In this document: piece after piece, positions 25,996-35,014 of the stretch
How the letters are laid out: every line of letters starts with the position of its first letter
Position numbering within the stretch: position 1 is the first letter of the stretch
Assembly: GCA_963825445.1 (NCBI GenBank)
Contig: CAWGTM010000012.1
Location: 62,001 to 126,000, forward strand
Source: Actinophytocola sp963825445
Lineage (GTDB): Bacteria > Actinomycetota > Actinomycetes > Mycobacteriales > Pseudonocardiaceae
Length of the DNA stretch: 64,000 nt
Reading direction: 5' to 3'
Notes under the pieces: model-generated
Databases searched by the model: none
Seen by the model: the letters and a program-made list of their open reading frames with translations, nothing else
What the model was told of the DNA's origin: nothing
Translations under genes and position numbers: made by a program

Positions 25996-27555
25996 ATGGC
26001 CTACGCGATCACGCAGACCTGCTGCGCCGACGCCACCTGCGTATCGGTCTGCCCGGTCAACTGCATCCACCCCACGCCCGACGAGGCCGGTTTCGCCGAG
26101 GCGGAGATGCTGTTCATCGACCCCCGGGCGTGCATCGACTGCGGTGCCTGCGCCGACGCGTGCCCGGTGGACGCGGCCGTTCCGGTCGACGTGCTGACCG
26201 ACGCGACAGCCGGCTACGCCGAACTGAACGCGTCGTACTACGCAGGCGGGGAGCCCGCGTCGTGGGCCGAGCCGACGTTCCCCCGGGCGCTGCCGGCCGA
26301 CGTCGCCGCGCCCCGGGTGGCGATAGTGGGCACCGGGCCGGCGGCCTCGTACGCGGCGAAGGCGTTGCTGCGTAACACGGACGCGCGGATCTCCATGATC
26401 GAGAAGCTGCCCGTGCCCGGCGGGCTGGTGCGTTACGGCGTGGCGCCGGACCACCCGACGACCAAACGGATCGGCGACGGTTTCGCGGCCGTGTACCGGA
26501 ATCCGCGGGTGCGGCTGTACACGAACCTGGAGATCGGCCGGGACGTCTCCCATGCGGAGCTGGCCGACCACCACCACGCGGTGATCTACGCGGTAGGCGC
26601 GACCGCCGACCGGCCGCTGGGGATTCCGGGCGAGGAGCTGCCCGGTGTCGTCTCGGCCACCGGGCTGGTCAGTTGGTACAACGCGCATCCCGACGCGCCT
26701 TCGGTCGACCTGTCGGCGTCCCGGGCCGTGGTGATCGGCAACGGGAACGTGGCGCTCGACGTCGCCCGCATCCTCGTGTCGGACCCGGACCAGTTGGCGC
26801 GGACCGACATCGCCGACCACGCGCTCGCGGCGTTGCGGTCCAGCGGGGTCCGCGAGGTGGTGGTGCTGGGCAGGCGCGGGCCGGGCGAGGCGGCGTACAC
26901 GGCGTCGGAACTCCTGGCGCTGCGGCACCTTCCGGGCGTTTCACTCATGGTCGACGCCGATCCCGAGTCCCTGACCGGCGACGGGAAGGCGGCGCTGCTG
27001 CGGGACCTCCCGATCGTGCGTCCCGATTGGACGGTGCCACCGCCGCCCGGACGTCGGCTGATCCTGCGCTTCGGATCGGCGCCCACAGCGATCTCCGGCC
27101 CGGACCGGGTCCGCTCGGTCCAGGTCGGCGACCAGCACATCGCGGCCGGGCTGGTGATCCGGGCGACCGGCAGCCGGGGCACGCCGGTCGCCGGTCTGCC
27201 GTTCGACGCGGAGAGCGCCACGGTCCCCCACTCCCGCGGCCGGGTGCGACCGGGGACGTACGTGGTCGGCTGGATCAAACGCGGTGCCACGGGCGGGATC
27301 GGCGCGAACCGGACCTGCGCGCAGGAGACGGTCGACGCCCTGATGGACGACGCGGCCGCGCGGCAGTTGCCCGCTCCCCCACGGTCCACACAGGACTTCG
27401 CGAGGCTGGTCCGCCGCCGCAACCCCGACGTGCTGGGGTTGCGTGAGGTGCTGGCCATCGACGAGGCCGAGCGTGGCCGCGGCCGCCCCACCGGGCGGCC
27501 GCGGGTCAAGCTCGCGACGGTCGAAGAACTGCTGGCGGCCGTCCGGCGCCGCTAG
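25996..27555 (+). CDS. fprB: Ferredoxin-fused NADPH:ferredoxin reductase (FprB type)
   Basis: 519 residues, two-part fusion. Residues 1-65 are a 7Fe-type ferredoxin with cysteine runs TCCADATCVSVCPVNC and CIDCGACADACP. From about residue 105 an adrenodoxin-reductase-like flavoprotein follows: FAD motif VAIVGTGPAASYAAKALL, EKLPVPGGLVRYGVAPDH, and NADPH motif VVIGNGNVALDVARIL; C-terminal GWIKRGATGGIGANR is typical. Self-contained electron relay NADPH-FAD-FeS, surely for the upstream diiron oxygenase. Ends 4 nt from a convergent gene. Confidence 0.92.
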   Translation: MAYAITQTCCADATCVSVCPVNCIHPTPDEAGFAEAEMLFIDPRACIDCGACADACPVDAAVPVDVLTDATAGYAELNASYYAGGEPASWAEPTFPRALPADVAAPRVAIVGTGPAASYAAKALLRNTDARISMIEKLPVPGGLVRYGVAPDHPTTKRIGDGFAAVYRNPRVRLYTNLEIGRDVSHAELADHHHAVIYAVGATADRPLGIPGEELPGVVSATGLVSWYNAHPDAPSVDLSASRAVVIGNGNVALDVARILVSDPDQLARTDIADHALAALRSSGVREVVVLGRRGPGEAAYTASELLALRHLPGVSLMVDADPESLTGDGKAALLRDLPIVRPDWTVPPPPGRRLILRFGSAPTAISGPDRVRSVQVGDQHIAAGLVIRATGSRGTPVAGLPFDAESATVPHSRGRVRPGTYVVGWIKRGATGGIGANRTCAQETVDALMDDAAARQLPAPPRSTQDFARLVRRRNPDVLGLREVLAIDEAERGRGRPTGRPRVKLATVEELLAAVRRR

Positions 27556-27559
27556 CGAC

Positions 27560-29620
27560 CTACGGGAAGAACAGGAACCGGAACCCGTTCTGCACGTCGG
27601 CGTCGGTCGCGGCCACGTACGTCTCCGACGGCGGGCCGAGATCGCTGATGTAGGTCGAGTACTCCAGGACGTTCGGGCAGCTGGCGCCGCCGATCTCGAT
27701 GACCGTGTCCGTCAGGAGCTTGCCCGTGCGCACCTCGTACATGCGGACGGGAATGCCGATCCGGAAGAACGTCACGTTCTGGACGCCGCCGATGGCGAAC
27801 GACGACTCGTACGGGCACGTCTCCTGCGGGTTGCCGTGCTGGGTCTCCCCCGCGCAGATCACGATCACCGCGTTGGCGACGTCGGTGACCTTCCACGGCA
27901 GCTTGTTGGTGTGGACGTCGTTGCCGAACGTGATCGCCGGGGTCGGGCCGGGGTGGGCGTAGGCCGGTGCGCCGCTGTAGGGCGCCGGGCTGTCGCAGTA
28001 CGCGGGCTGGGTGTCCGGGGTGGTCTGCATCAGCGAGCGGACGTGCGCCAGCTCGATCGCCTGCGTGGCCTTGGTGACGCCCTCGGTGGCCTTGGGGGCC
28101 AGCTTGTGGTCGGGGTAGTCGTCGAGCAGCTGCTGGTAGCGGTCGCGGGACTCCTCGTAGGTCTGGCTGGCCAGGAGGTCGTCGCCGCAGCCGACCAGCG
28201 CCAGGGGCGCGACCTCCGCGACCACGTCGTCCGTGCGGTCCAGCACGCCCTTGTCCTCGCGCGCGGCGAGGGCGTCGGTGAGGTCGGCGGTCACGCAGCT
28301 GTCCTCGACCGGCAGCTTCTCGAGGAACCCGTCGACGACCCCGCCGACCATCTTGTCGTGGCCGGGCAGGTCGTCGACGATCGTGGTGAGGTCGCCGAAG
28401 CCCGCCTCGAGTGCCTTGGTGTCGCCGGTCAGCGCGGTCTCGAAGTCCTGCTCGGCCGAGCCGATCAGCTCACACGTGCGCACGGTGTTGTCGCCCTCCA
28501 CGGCGAGGGGCGCGTTGGCCACGCGGTGGCCGAACCAGCGGCTGTCGAGCGCCTCGGTGGCGTCGGCGCAGGACCCGGCGTCGCGGGCGGCCGTGACGTC
28601 CTGGCCGATCCGGGCGGAGTCGTAGCGCAGGAGCCCGAAGGCCGCGAGCACCACGACCGCCATGCCGAGCGCGATGAGCCGGTGCTTCCGGGCGTCGGGC
28701 TTGGGGACCAGGCCGAGCTTGCCGCCGGCGAGGAACCAGCCGTGCACGATGAGCCCGACCCACCACGCGACCACGACGATCTCGAACCACAGCGTCTTCA
28801 CGGCCAACGCGAGGACGAGGATGAGCCCGACGGTGACCGCCGTGGTGGCGAGAGCGAGCACGCGGCGGCCGAGCAGCCAGTACCCGGCGCTCAGCAGTGA
28901 GGCGTTGCCGAGCGCGACGGCCAGCGGATCACGACGCGGACGCTCCTTCTTCACCGGTGGCTGCCGCACCTGGAACACCGACACGGGCTGATATCCGGCC
29001 GGTGCCTGATAGCCGTACTCGGTGGTGGGCTGGAACACCGGGGTGCCCGGATAACCCGGCTGCTTGCCCGACTGGTAGCCGCCGGGCTGATATCCCTGGC
29101 TCTGATATCCCTGGCCGGGCGGGTAAGTGGACGGCAGATATCCCGGGCCTGGATCGACATGCGCCACCGTGACGGGCTCACCCTGCTGCGGCGCGGGTGG
29201 CTGCGGCACCACGGGCTGCGTCCGGTCGGGCGCCTGCTCCGACGTGAACGTGAACTCGGGTTGCGTGACCTGCTCGGCCGTCTGTCCCACGGCGGGCTGA
29301 TAGCCCGGAACGGACGGCGGAACCGGTCCTGGCTGGGATCCCGGGTGTGGCTCGGAAACCGGCCCCGGCCCGGCGGCGGGCGGGGTTGCGGAAATTGGCG
29401 GGGCCTCTTGGGCGGGGTTTGCCGGAGAAACTGGACTCGGGTCCGGCGCCGGCGCGGATTCAGGAACCGAACCCGCCGAAGTGACCGCACCGGAATAGGA
29501 TTCCGGCGGGGTTTCCGAGGCCGATGGAGACGGTGTCTCCGGCTCGGCCCGCGATCCCGGCACGGGCTCCGACTCCGGCACTCGCTCCGGTTCCGGCTCG
29601 CCCTGCGACGGTCGATCCAT
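27560..29620 (-). CDS. Proline/glutamate-rich membrane protein with extracytoplasmic domain
   Basis: 686 residues. Residues 1-230 are low-complexity: first P/E/S-rich repeats, then tyrosine-rich GYQ-x-GYQ-type repeats (GYQSQGYQPGGYQSG), as in actinobacterial cytoplasmic scaffolding tails. Residues about 235-340 hold three to four hydrophobic helices. The last 340 residues are outside: cysteine-containing helical region with a TPR-like DRYQQLLDDYPDHKLAPKA stretch, then a beta-rich domain (SSFAIGGVQNVTFFRIG). No named family recognised. Stop lies 4 nt from convergent fprB. Possibly an envelope-stress or cell-wall sensor; function unknown. Confidence 0.7.
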   Translation of the reverse strand: MDRPSQGEPEPERVPESEPVPGSRAEPETPSPSASETPPESYSGAVTSAGSVPESAPAPDPSPVSPANPAQEAPPISATPPAAGPGPVSEPHPGSQPGPVPPSVPGYQPAVGQTAEQVTQPEFTFTSEQAPDRTQPVVPQPPAPQQGEPVTVAHVDPGPGYLPSTYPPGQGYQSQGYQPGGYQSGKQPGYPGTPVFQPTTEYGYQAPAGYQPVSVFQVRQPPVKKERPRRDPLAVALGNASLLSAGYWLLGRRVLALATTAVTVGLILVLALAVKTLWFEIVVVAWWVGLIVHGWFLAGGKLGLVPKPDARKHRLIALGMAVVVLAAFGLLRYDSARIGQDVTAARDAGSCADATEALDSRWFGHRVANAPLAVEGDNTVRTCELIGSAEQDFETALTGDTKALEAGFGDLTTIVDDLPGHDKMVGGVVDGFLEKLPVEDSCVTADLTDALAAREDKGVLDRTDDVVAEVAPLALVGCGDDLLASQTYEESRDRYQQLLDDYPDHKLAPKATEGVTKATQAIELAHVRSLMQTTPDTQPAYCDSPAPYSGAPAYAHPGPTPAITFGNDVHTNKLPWKVTDVANAVIVICAGETQHGNPQETCPYESSFAIGGVQNVTFFRIGIPVRMYEVRTGKLLTDTVIEIGGASCPNVLEYSTYISDLGPPSETYVAATDADVQNGFRFLFFP

Positions 29621-29854
29621 CGTGGTCCCTCCTCAGCGCAACTGACCGCCTCCCATTCTCGGGTACCGAGCCGAGGCGCGGTCCCGAAACGGCACGGCAG
29701 GTTGGTGACAAACGCACGGCCGAGGGGTCACGCTCGGATCACACTTCCCCGCAGGTCTGGCTTACCAACGGGCACGCTGATAACGGAATTACGGTCACCG
29801 GCAGCAGAACCAACGGAAGCGATAGCGAGGACCAACAATGCCCTCCGCGTGGAC

Positions 29855-31354
29855 CTAAGCAGATGTCGGAAAGTGGAAAGCCGCCGCGCCGGCCGGTTGG
29901 GTGACTCGCGGCCATCGCGTGGTGACCACCTTCGCCCGTGTGTAGAACCGCACGCCCTCCGGGCCGTGGATCGGGCTGTCGCCGATCAGTGAGTCCTTCC
30001 ATCCGCCGAACGAGTAGTACGACATCGGCACGGGAATCGGCACGTTCACGCCGATCATGCCCACCCGCACCGCGCGTTGGAACCGCCTGGCCGCGCCACC
30101 GTCGGAGGTGAACAGGGCCGTGCCGTTGCCGTACGGGTTCGCGTTGATCAACGCGATCGCCTCCTCCAGCGACGAGACCCGGACCACCGCGAGCACCGGG
30201 CCGAAGATCTCGTCCTGGTAGGCGTCCATCTCAGCGGTCACGTGGTCGAGCAGCGACGGGCCCACGAAGAAACCCTCCTCATGGCCGGCCACCACCAGGT
30301 CGCGCCCGTCGACCACCACGGTCGCGCCCTGCTTCGAACCACCAGAGACAGCATCGAGCACGCGGTCCCGCGCCGCCGCCGTGACCACCGGGCCCATCTC
30401 ACTGGCCGGATCGTCACCCGGGCCGACGCGCACCGAGGAAGCCTTGCGGGCCAGCACCTCCACCAGACCGTCGGCCGCGTCACCGACCGCCACCGCCACC
30501 GAGATCGCCATGCACCGCTCCCCCGCCGACCCGAACGCCGCGGCCGTGAGTTGCGCGGCCGCGTGCTCGACGTCGGCGTCGGGCAGCACCACCGCGTGGT
30601 TCTTGGCCCCACCCAGCGCCTGCACCCGCTTGCCGGTCTCGGTCGCCCGCGTGTGTACGTGGCGCGCGATCGGCGTGGACCCGACGAACGACACGGCCGC
30701 CACCTCGGGATGCGTCAATAACGCGTCCACAGTGGACTTGTCGCCGTGTACCACGTTGAACACGCCGTCCGGCAGGCCCGCCTCGGCATACAACCGCGCC
30801 ACCAGGTTCGACGCCGACGGGTCGCGCTCGCTCGGCTTGAGCACGAACGTGTTGCCCGTGGCAATGGCGATCGGGTGCATCCACAGCGGCACCATGATCG
30901 GGAAGTTGAACGGCGTGATGCCCACGCACACCCCGAGCGGCGCGCGGAAGTTGTGCACGTCGACATCACGCGAGACCTGGTCGGAGAAGCTGCCCTTGAG
31001 CACGTCGGCGATGCCGCACGCGTACTCCACCACCTCGCGCCCGCGGACGATCTCGCCGCGCGCGTCGTCCACCACCTTGCCGTGCTCGGCGGAGATGAGC
31101 CGCGCCAGTTCGTCCTCGTGGCGGACCAGCAGCTCGCGGAAGGCGAACATCACCCGCATCCGTTGGGACAGCGAGGAGTCGGACCACTCCTCGAACGCCT
31201 TGGCGGCGGCGGACACCGCAGCGTCGACATCGGCGTCTGACGCCAACACGACCCGCGCCTGCTCGGCGCCGGTCGCCGGGTTCCACACAGGTGCCGTGCG
31301 GGTGGACGCGCCCGCCGTGGACGTGCCGTTGATCCAGTGTTCGATGGTGCGCAC
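29855..31354 (-). CDS. mmsA: Methylmalonate-semialdehyde dehydrogenase (CoA-acylating)
   Basis: 499 residues. NAD- and CoA-dependent ALDH of the IolA/MmsA type, oxidising malonate semialdehyde to acetyl-CoA and CO2 at the end of inositol catabolism (or methylmalonate semialdehyde from valine/thymine). Catalytic cysteine in GSAGERCMAIS, conserved GITPFNFPIMVPLWM and SYYSFGGWKDS at the C-terminal end distinguish MmsA from other ALDHs. GTG start, 15 nt after iolB. Last gene of the iol operon; position favours the inositol role. Confidence 0.92.
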   Translation of the reverse strand: MRTIEHWINGTSTAGASTRTAPVWNPATGAEQARVVLASDADVDAAVSAAAKAFEEWSDSSLSQRMRVMFAFRELLVRHEDELARLISAEHGKVVDDARGEIVRGREVVEYACGIADVLKGSFSDQVSRDVDVHNFRAPLGVCVGITPFNFPIMVPLWMHPIAIATGNTFVLKPSERDPSASNLVARLYAEAGLPDGVFNVVHGDKSTVDALLTHPEVAAVSFVGSTPIARHVHTRATETGKRVQALGGAKNHAVVLPDADVEHAAAQLTAAAFGSAGERCMAISVAVAVGDAADGLVEVLARKASSVRVGPGDDPASEMGPVVTAAARDRVLDAVSGGSKQGATVVVDGRDLVVAGHEEGFFVGPSLLDHVTAEMDAYQDEIFGPVLAVVRVSSLEEAIALINANPYGNGTALFTSDGGAARRFQRAVRVGMIGVNVPIPVPMSYYSFGGWKDSLIGDSPIHGPEGVRFYTRAKVVTTRWPRVTQPAGAAAFHFPTSA

Positions 31355-31369
31355 AGTGTTCTCCCACTC

Positions 31370-32221
31370 TCAGGGGTTCGTGCCGAACGGCAGCCGCGGA
31401 TCCACGTCCTGGTCGGGCCACGTGGACCGCACCCACGCGTGGGCGGGGTCGTCGCAGATCAGCCAGGCACGTTCCGGGCCGGGGCCGGCCATCACGTTCA
31501 GGTAGTAGAGGTCGTAGCCGGGAGCGGCCATCGACGGGCCGTGCCAGCCGTGCGGGATCAGGACCACGTCGCCCGTGCGGACCTCGGCCAGCACCTCGAT
31601 CGGCCGCTCGGTGGTGCCGTAGACCCGCTGGTAGCCGATGCCTTCGCGGCGCACCTCGAAGTAGTAGATCTCCTCGAGTTCGCTCTCGCCCTCGCGCGCC
31701 TCGTCGTGCTTGTGGGGCGGGTAGGACGACCAGTTGCCGCCCGGGGTGAGCACCTCGCAGACCAGTAACTGGTCGGCCTCGAAGGTGTGGGGCAGGCAGT
31801 AGTTGTTGACCTGGCGGCTGCAGTTGCCGGCCCCGCGCAGCTCCACGGGCACGCCGTCGACCGGTCCGTATCTGGCGGGCAGCCGGGTCTCGCAGCGGGC
31901 GGCCGGCAGCGCGAACCTGCCGCCGGCCTGGCTCACGACCGTGGCCTCGGCATCCCTTGGCAGGTAGGCGAAGTCAGTGGCGCCGGCGAAGACGTCGGCA
32001 CGTCCGGCCAACTCGAACCGCTCGCCGTCGCACGTGACGGTCGCGGCGCCGGACAGCGGCAGCACCAGATGTTCGGCGTCGCCCGTGGTGACCGTGGCCG
32101 AGCCGCCGGCCGGCAGGTCGAGCACCCGCAGGCCGCTGAACTCCCAGCCTGCGGACGACGGCGTGACGACCGTCGCGAACGGACCGTCCGATGTGGATCC
32201 CGCGGGAAGGTGGAGGTTCAC
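31370..32221 (-). CDS. iolB: 5-deoxy-glucuronate isomerase
   Basis: 283 residues, bicupin fold. Converts 5-deoxy-D-glucuronate to 5-dehydro-2-deoxy-D-gluconate in myo-inositol breakdown. Metal-binding cupin motif SYPPHKHDE...EEIYYFEV and the C-terminal IPHGWHGPSMAAPGYDLYYL are diagnostic. GTG overlaps the aldolase stop as GTGA, so it is translationally coupled; codons upstream in this frame are antisense noise. Confidence 0.93.
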   Translation of the reverse strand: MNLHLPAGSTSDGPFATVVTPSSAGWEFSGLRVLDLPAGGSATVTTGDAEHLVLPLSGAATVTCDGERFELAGRADVFAGATDFAYLPRDAEATVVSQAGGRFALPAARCETRLPARYGPVDGVPVELRGAGNCSRQVNNYCLPHTFEADQLLVCEVLTPGGNWSSYPPHKHDEAREGESELEEIYYFEVRREGIGYQRVYGTTERPIEVLAEVRTGDVVLIPHGWHGPSMAAPGYDLYYLNVMAGPGPERAWLICDDPAHAWVRSTWPDQDVDPRLPFGTNP

Positions 32222-33087
32222 AGCAGGCTCACCGCCCGGTCCACCGCACCGGCGACGTCGCCGTCGGCCGGATACAACAGCGATCGACCGACCATCAGCC
32301 CCTGGACGGTGGGCACGGCCAGCGCACGCTGCCAGGCCGCGAACGCCGCCTCCGCGTCGGCCACCTCGCCGCCGAGCAGCACCACCGGCAGCGTGGTGGC
32401 GGCCAGTACCCGTTCCATGTTCGGCACCACCGGCAGTTTCAGCCAGGTGTAGGCCGACCGGCGACCGAGCCCGGCGGCGATGGAGATCGACGTGATGACC
32501 GCCTCCGGTGACAGGTCGTTGCGCAGTCGGCCGTCGACCCAGCGGGAGAGGAACGGCTCGACCATGGCGATCAGGCCGCGATCGTTCAGCTCGTCGACCG
32601 CGCGTGCGGTGTTCTCCAGCACCGACGGAGTGGCCGGGTCGTCGAGCGCGATGCGGGTGAGCATCTTGCCCCCGTCGAACCTCATGGTGTCGATGGTGGC
32701 CGCGTCGTAGCCGGTGAACCGGTCGTCGACCTCGAACGACGACTCGGCCAGCCCGCCGCGGTTCATGGAGCCGAACACGGCCTTGCCGTCGAGCACGCCG
32801 AGCAGTAACAGGTCCTCGAGGATGTCGGCCGTGCCGAGCACGCCGGTGACACCCGGCCGCTCCAACGCGACACACAACCGTTCCAACAGGACACCCCGGT
32901 CGGCCATGGCCGTGGGGTCGCCGCCGACGGCCAGTGCCCCGCGTGCCGGATGATCGGCCGCGATGATCATGGCACGGCCGGTCTCACCGAGCACGGACTT
33001 GGCGGTCACCCGGCGGGCGGCCGCGTCGGCGATCGCTCCAGGGTTGCGCACGCGGGTCTCGACGATCCCCCGCACTGTGTCTGACAT
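32218..33087 (-). CDS. Cgl0159-type (beta/alpha)8 aldolase-like protein of the inositol cluster
   Basis: 289 residues. Matches the Cgl0159 family, DeoC/FbaB-class barrels found in actinobacterial iol clusters and thought to cleave 2-deoxy-5-keto-gluconate 6-phosphate in place of class II IolJ. Motifs: IIAADHPARGALAVGG, FDGGKMLTRI (lysine), WLKLPVVPNMERVL (candidate Schiff-base lysine) and LMVGRSLLYP. Start uncertain: the ATG used has GAGGGGACC in front; an ATG 12 nt upstream overlaps the iolC stop as ATGA. The cleavage role is inferred from context and family. Confidence 0.85.
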   Translation of the reverse strand: MSDTVRGIVETRVRNPGAIADAAARRVTAKSVLGETGRAMIIAADHPARGALAVGGDPTAMADRGVLLERLCVALERPGVTGVLGTADILEDLLLLGVLDGKAVFGSMNRGGLAESSFEVDDRFTGYDAATIDTMRFDGGKMLTRIALDDPATPSVLENTARAVDELNDRGLIAMVEPFLSRWVDGRLRNDLSPEAVITSISIAAGLGRRSAYTWLKLPVVPNMERVLAATTLPVVLLGGEVADAEAAFAAWQRALAVPTVQGLMVGRSLLYPADGDVAGAVDRAVSLL

Positions 33088-33095
33088 GGTCCCCC

Positions 33096-34022
33096 TCATT
33101 TCAGCAACTCGTCGATCTCGCGCGGAAACGGCATGGCCGACGAACACTCGAGCCGCGACGCGACGATGGCGCCGGCCGCGTTGGCACGCGCGATCACCGT
33201 GGGCAGGTCGAGGTCGGCCAGCAGGCCGGCGCACAACGCGCCCCCGAACGCGTCGCCCGCGCCGAGCCCGTTGACCACGTCGACGGGGACCGGCGGGGCG
33301 ACCACCCGCTCGGTGGCCGTCCTGGCCAGCACGCCTTCCGGCCCCAGCTTGACGATCGCCAACTCCACGCCGCCGGCGAGAAGAAGGTCGGCCGCGCCGT
33401 CCGGGTCGTCGGTGCCGGTGGCGATCGCGACCTCCTCGCGGTTGCCGACGGCGACCGTGGCGTGTTCGAGCGCCTGGCGATAGACCGGCCGGGCGGCGTC
33501 GGGGTCGGACCAGAACATCGGTCGCCAGTCGAGGTCGAACACCGTGATGCCCGCGCGATCACGATGCCTCAGCGCCGCCAGGGTGGCCGTTCGACTCGGC
33601 TCGGCGCACAACCCGGTGCCCGTCATCCAGAAGATCCGTGTGTCGCGGATGGCGGCCAGGTCGAGTTCGGCCTCGTGGATCTCGAGGTCGGGCGCCTTGG
33701 GGTAGCGGTAGAAGTAGAGCGGGAAGTCGTCGGGCGGGAAGATCTCGCAGAACGTGACCGGTGTCGGGTACCGCGGGACGTCGGTGACCCATCTGTCGTC
33801 GACGCCGAACTCGGTGAGCGCGCTGTGCAGGTAGCGACCGAACGGGTCGGCGCCGGTTCGGCTGATGAGCGCCGACCGCACGCCGAGCCGGGCGGCCGCC
33901 ACCGCCACGTTGGCCGCCGAGCCGCCGAGGTACTTGCCGAAGGTGGTCACCTGGTCGAGGGAGACCCCGGTCTGCAACGGGTAGAGGTCGACCCCGAGGC
34001 GCCCCATGCTGATCACGTCCAC
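33096..34022 (-). CDS. iolC: 5-dehydro-2-deoxygluconokinase
   Basis: 308 residues, PfkB/ribokinase fold. Phosphorylates 5-dehydro-2-deoxy-D-gluconate with ATP. N-terminal GRLGVDLYPLQTGV and YLGGSAANVAVAAARLG match IolC, and the ATP-site/catalytic-base motif is GLGAGDAFGGALCAG. First gene of the operon iolC, aldolase, iolB, mmsA; its start lies 56 nt from the divergent GntR gene. The core oxidising steps (iolG, iolE, iolD) and a transporter are not in this window. Confidence 0.92.
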   Translation of the reverse strand: MDVISMGRLGVDLYPLQTGVSLDQVTTFGKYLGGSAANVAVAAARLGVRSALISRTGADPFGRYLHSALTEFGVDDRWVTDVPRYPTPVTFCEIFPPDDFPLYFYRYPKAPDLEIHEAELDLAAIRDTRIFWMTGTGLCAEPSRTATLAALRHRDRAGITVFDLDWRPMFWSDPDAARPVYRQALEHATVAVGNREEVAIATGTDDPDGAADLLLAGGVELAIVKLGPEGVLARTATERVVAPPVPVDVVNGLGAGDAFGGALCAGLLADLDLPTVIARANAAGAIVASRLECSSAMPFPREIDELLK

Positions 34023-34044
34023 GGCGAGAACAGTACCACTACTT

Positions 34045-34067
34045 TGTCAAGACATACGGACATGATA
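34045..34067. promoter_or_regulatory. Two candidate IolR-type operators between iolC and the GntR gene
   Basis: TGTCAAGACA (34045-34054, inverted TGTC/GACA) and GGACATGATA (34058-34067) lie 13 bp apart in the 56-bp divergent spacer. Each matches nine of ten positions of KGWCHTRACA, the motif I recall for Corynebacterium IolR. GATACT inside the second could be a -10 element for the regulator gene, which would give autorepression. Confidence 0.55.
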
Positions 34068-34078
34068 CTGTTGGCGCC

Positions 34079-34825
34079 ATGACCTGGGATCCGGGCACCG
34101 AGATCACGGTCGACCCTGGGCGGTCGCTGCCGCTCTACTCGCAGGTCGCCGAGCAACTGCGCGACGCCATCGACAAGGGGCTGCTGCCCACCGGCACGCG
34201 GCTGGACAACGAGGTCGACCTCGCGGCGCGGCTGGGGCTGTCGCGACCGACCATGCGCCAGGCCATCCAGGAGCTGGTGAGCCAGGGGTTGCTGGTGCGC
34301 AAGCGGGGCGTGGGCACGCAGGTGGTGCGCACGAAGGTGACGAGGCCGCTGCGGCTGAGCAGCCTGTTCGACGATCTCACGGGCCTGGGTCAGACTCCGG
34401 GCACCCGGGTGCTGACCAACAAGGTGGAACCGGCTCGGGCGGGTGTCGCCGAGTTACTCGAGGGACACCTGAAGTCCGTGCTGCGGCTGGCCAGGGTCCG
34501 GTCCACCGACGGCGACCCGATCGCGCTGATGAACAACTACCTGCCCACGGGGATCATCGCGCCCACCGACGCCGAACTGGAGGAGCGCGGGCTGTACCGG
34601 CTGCTGCGGGCGGCGGGCGTGCGGCTGCACTCGGCGCAGCAGACGATCGGCGCGCGGGTGGCCGACGACGTGGACGCGGAGCTGCTGGGTGAGACCCCGG
34701 GAGCCGCCCTGCTGACCATGACCCGGACCACGTACGACGAGTCGGGCCGGGTGGTGGAGTACGGCTGGCACGTGTACCGCGCGTCCCGCTACTCGTTCAA
34801 CCTGTCACTGAGCAACGTCACGTAG
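34079..34825 (+). CDS. iolR: GntR-family (HutC-type) regulator of the inositol operon
   Basis: 248 residues. N-terminal winged helix (LYSQVAEQLRDAIDKG, LAARLGLSRPTMRQAIQELV) and a C-terminal UTRA effector domain ending in YGWHVYRASRYSFNLSLS. Divergent from iolC with shared candidate operators, so it is almost certainly the local repressor, released by an inositol-pathway intermediate. Symbol by position and family only. Confidence 0.82.
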   Translation: MTWDPGTEITVDPGRSLPLYSQVAEQLRDAIDKGLLPTGTRLDNEVDLAARLGLSRPTMRQAIQELVSQGLLVRKRGVGTQVVRTKVTRPLRLSSLFDDLTGLGQTPGTRVLTNKVEPARAGVAELLEGHLKSVLRLARVRSTDGDPIALMNNYLPTGIIAPTDAELEERGLYRLLRAAGVRLHSAQQTIGARVADDVDAELLGETPGAALLTMTRTTYDESGRVVEYGWHVYRASRYSFNLSLSNVT

Positions 34826-35014
34826 CAACTTCACGTAGAGGCCGCGCGAGCGGGGTCGGTGGATGCCCGTCGTGATCGAGGTGGTTCCTGGTGGTGCCGC
34901 GCGGGCATCGGCGTACCGGGTCTTCGATGCCTGCGCGGTGCCGCCAGGGGCCGCCTCGGCGCGGCGGGCGCCGCCATGCCCTGCTCGCGCGGCCTCTCCG
35001 TCATCATGTGTGGC

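Noticed and set aside
28980..29160. Repeated GATATCC/CTGATATC motifs suggesting a DNA repeat or regulatory array
   Set aside because: They are codons for repeated Gly-Tyr-Gln in the disordered tail of the membrane protein, with irregular spacing.
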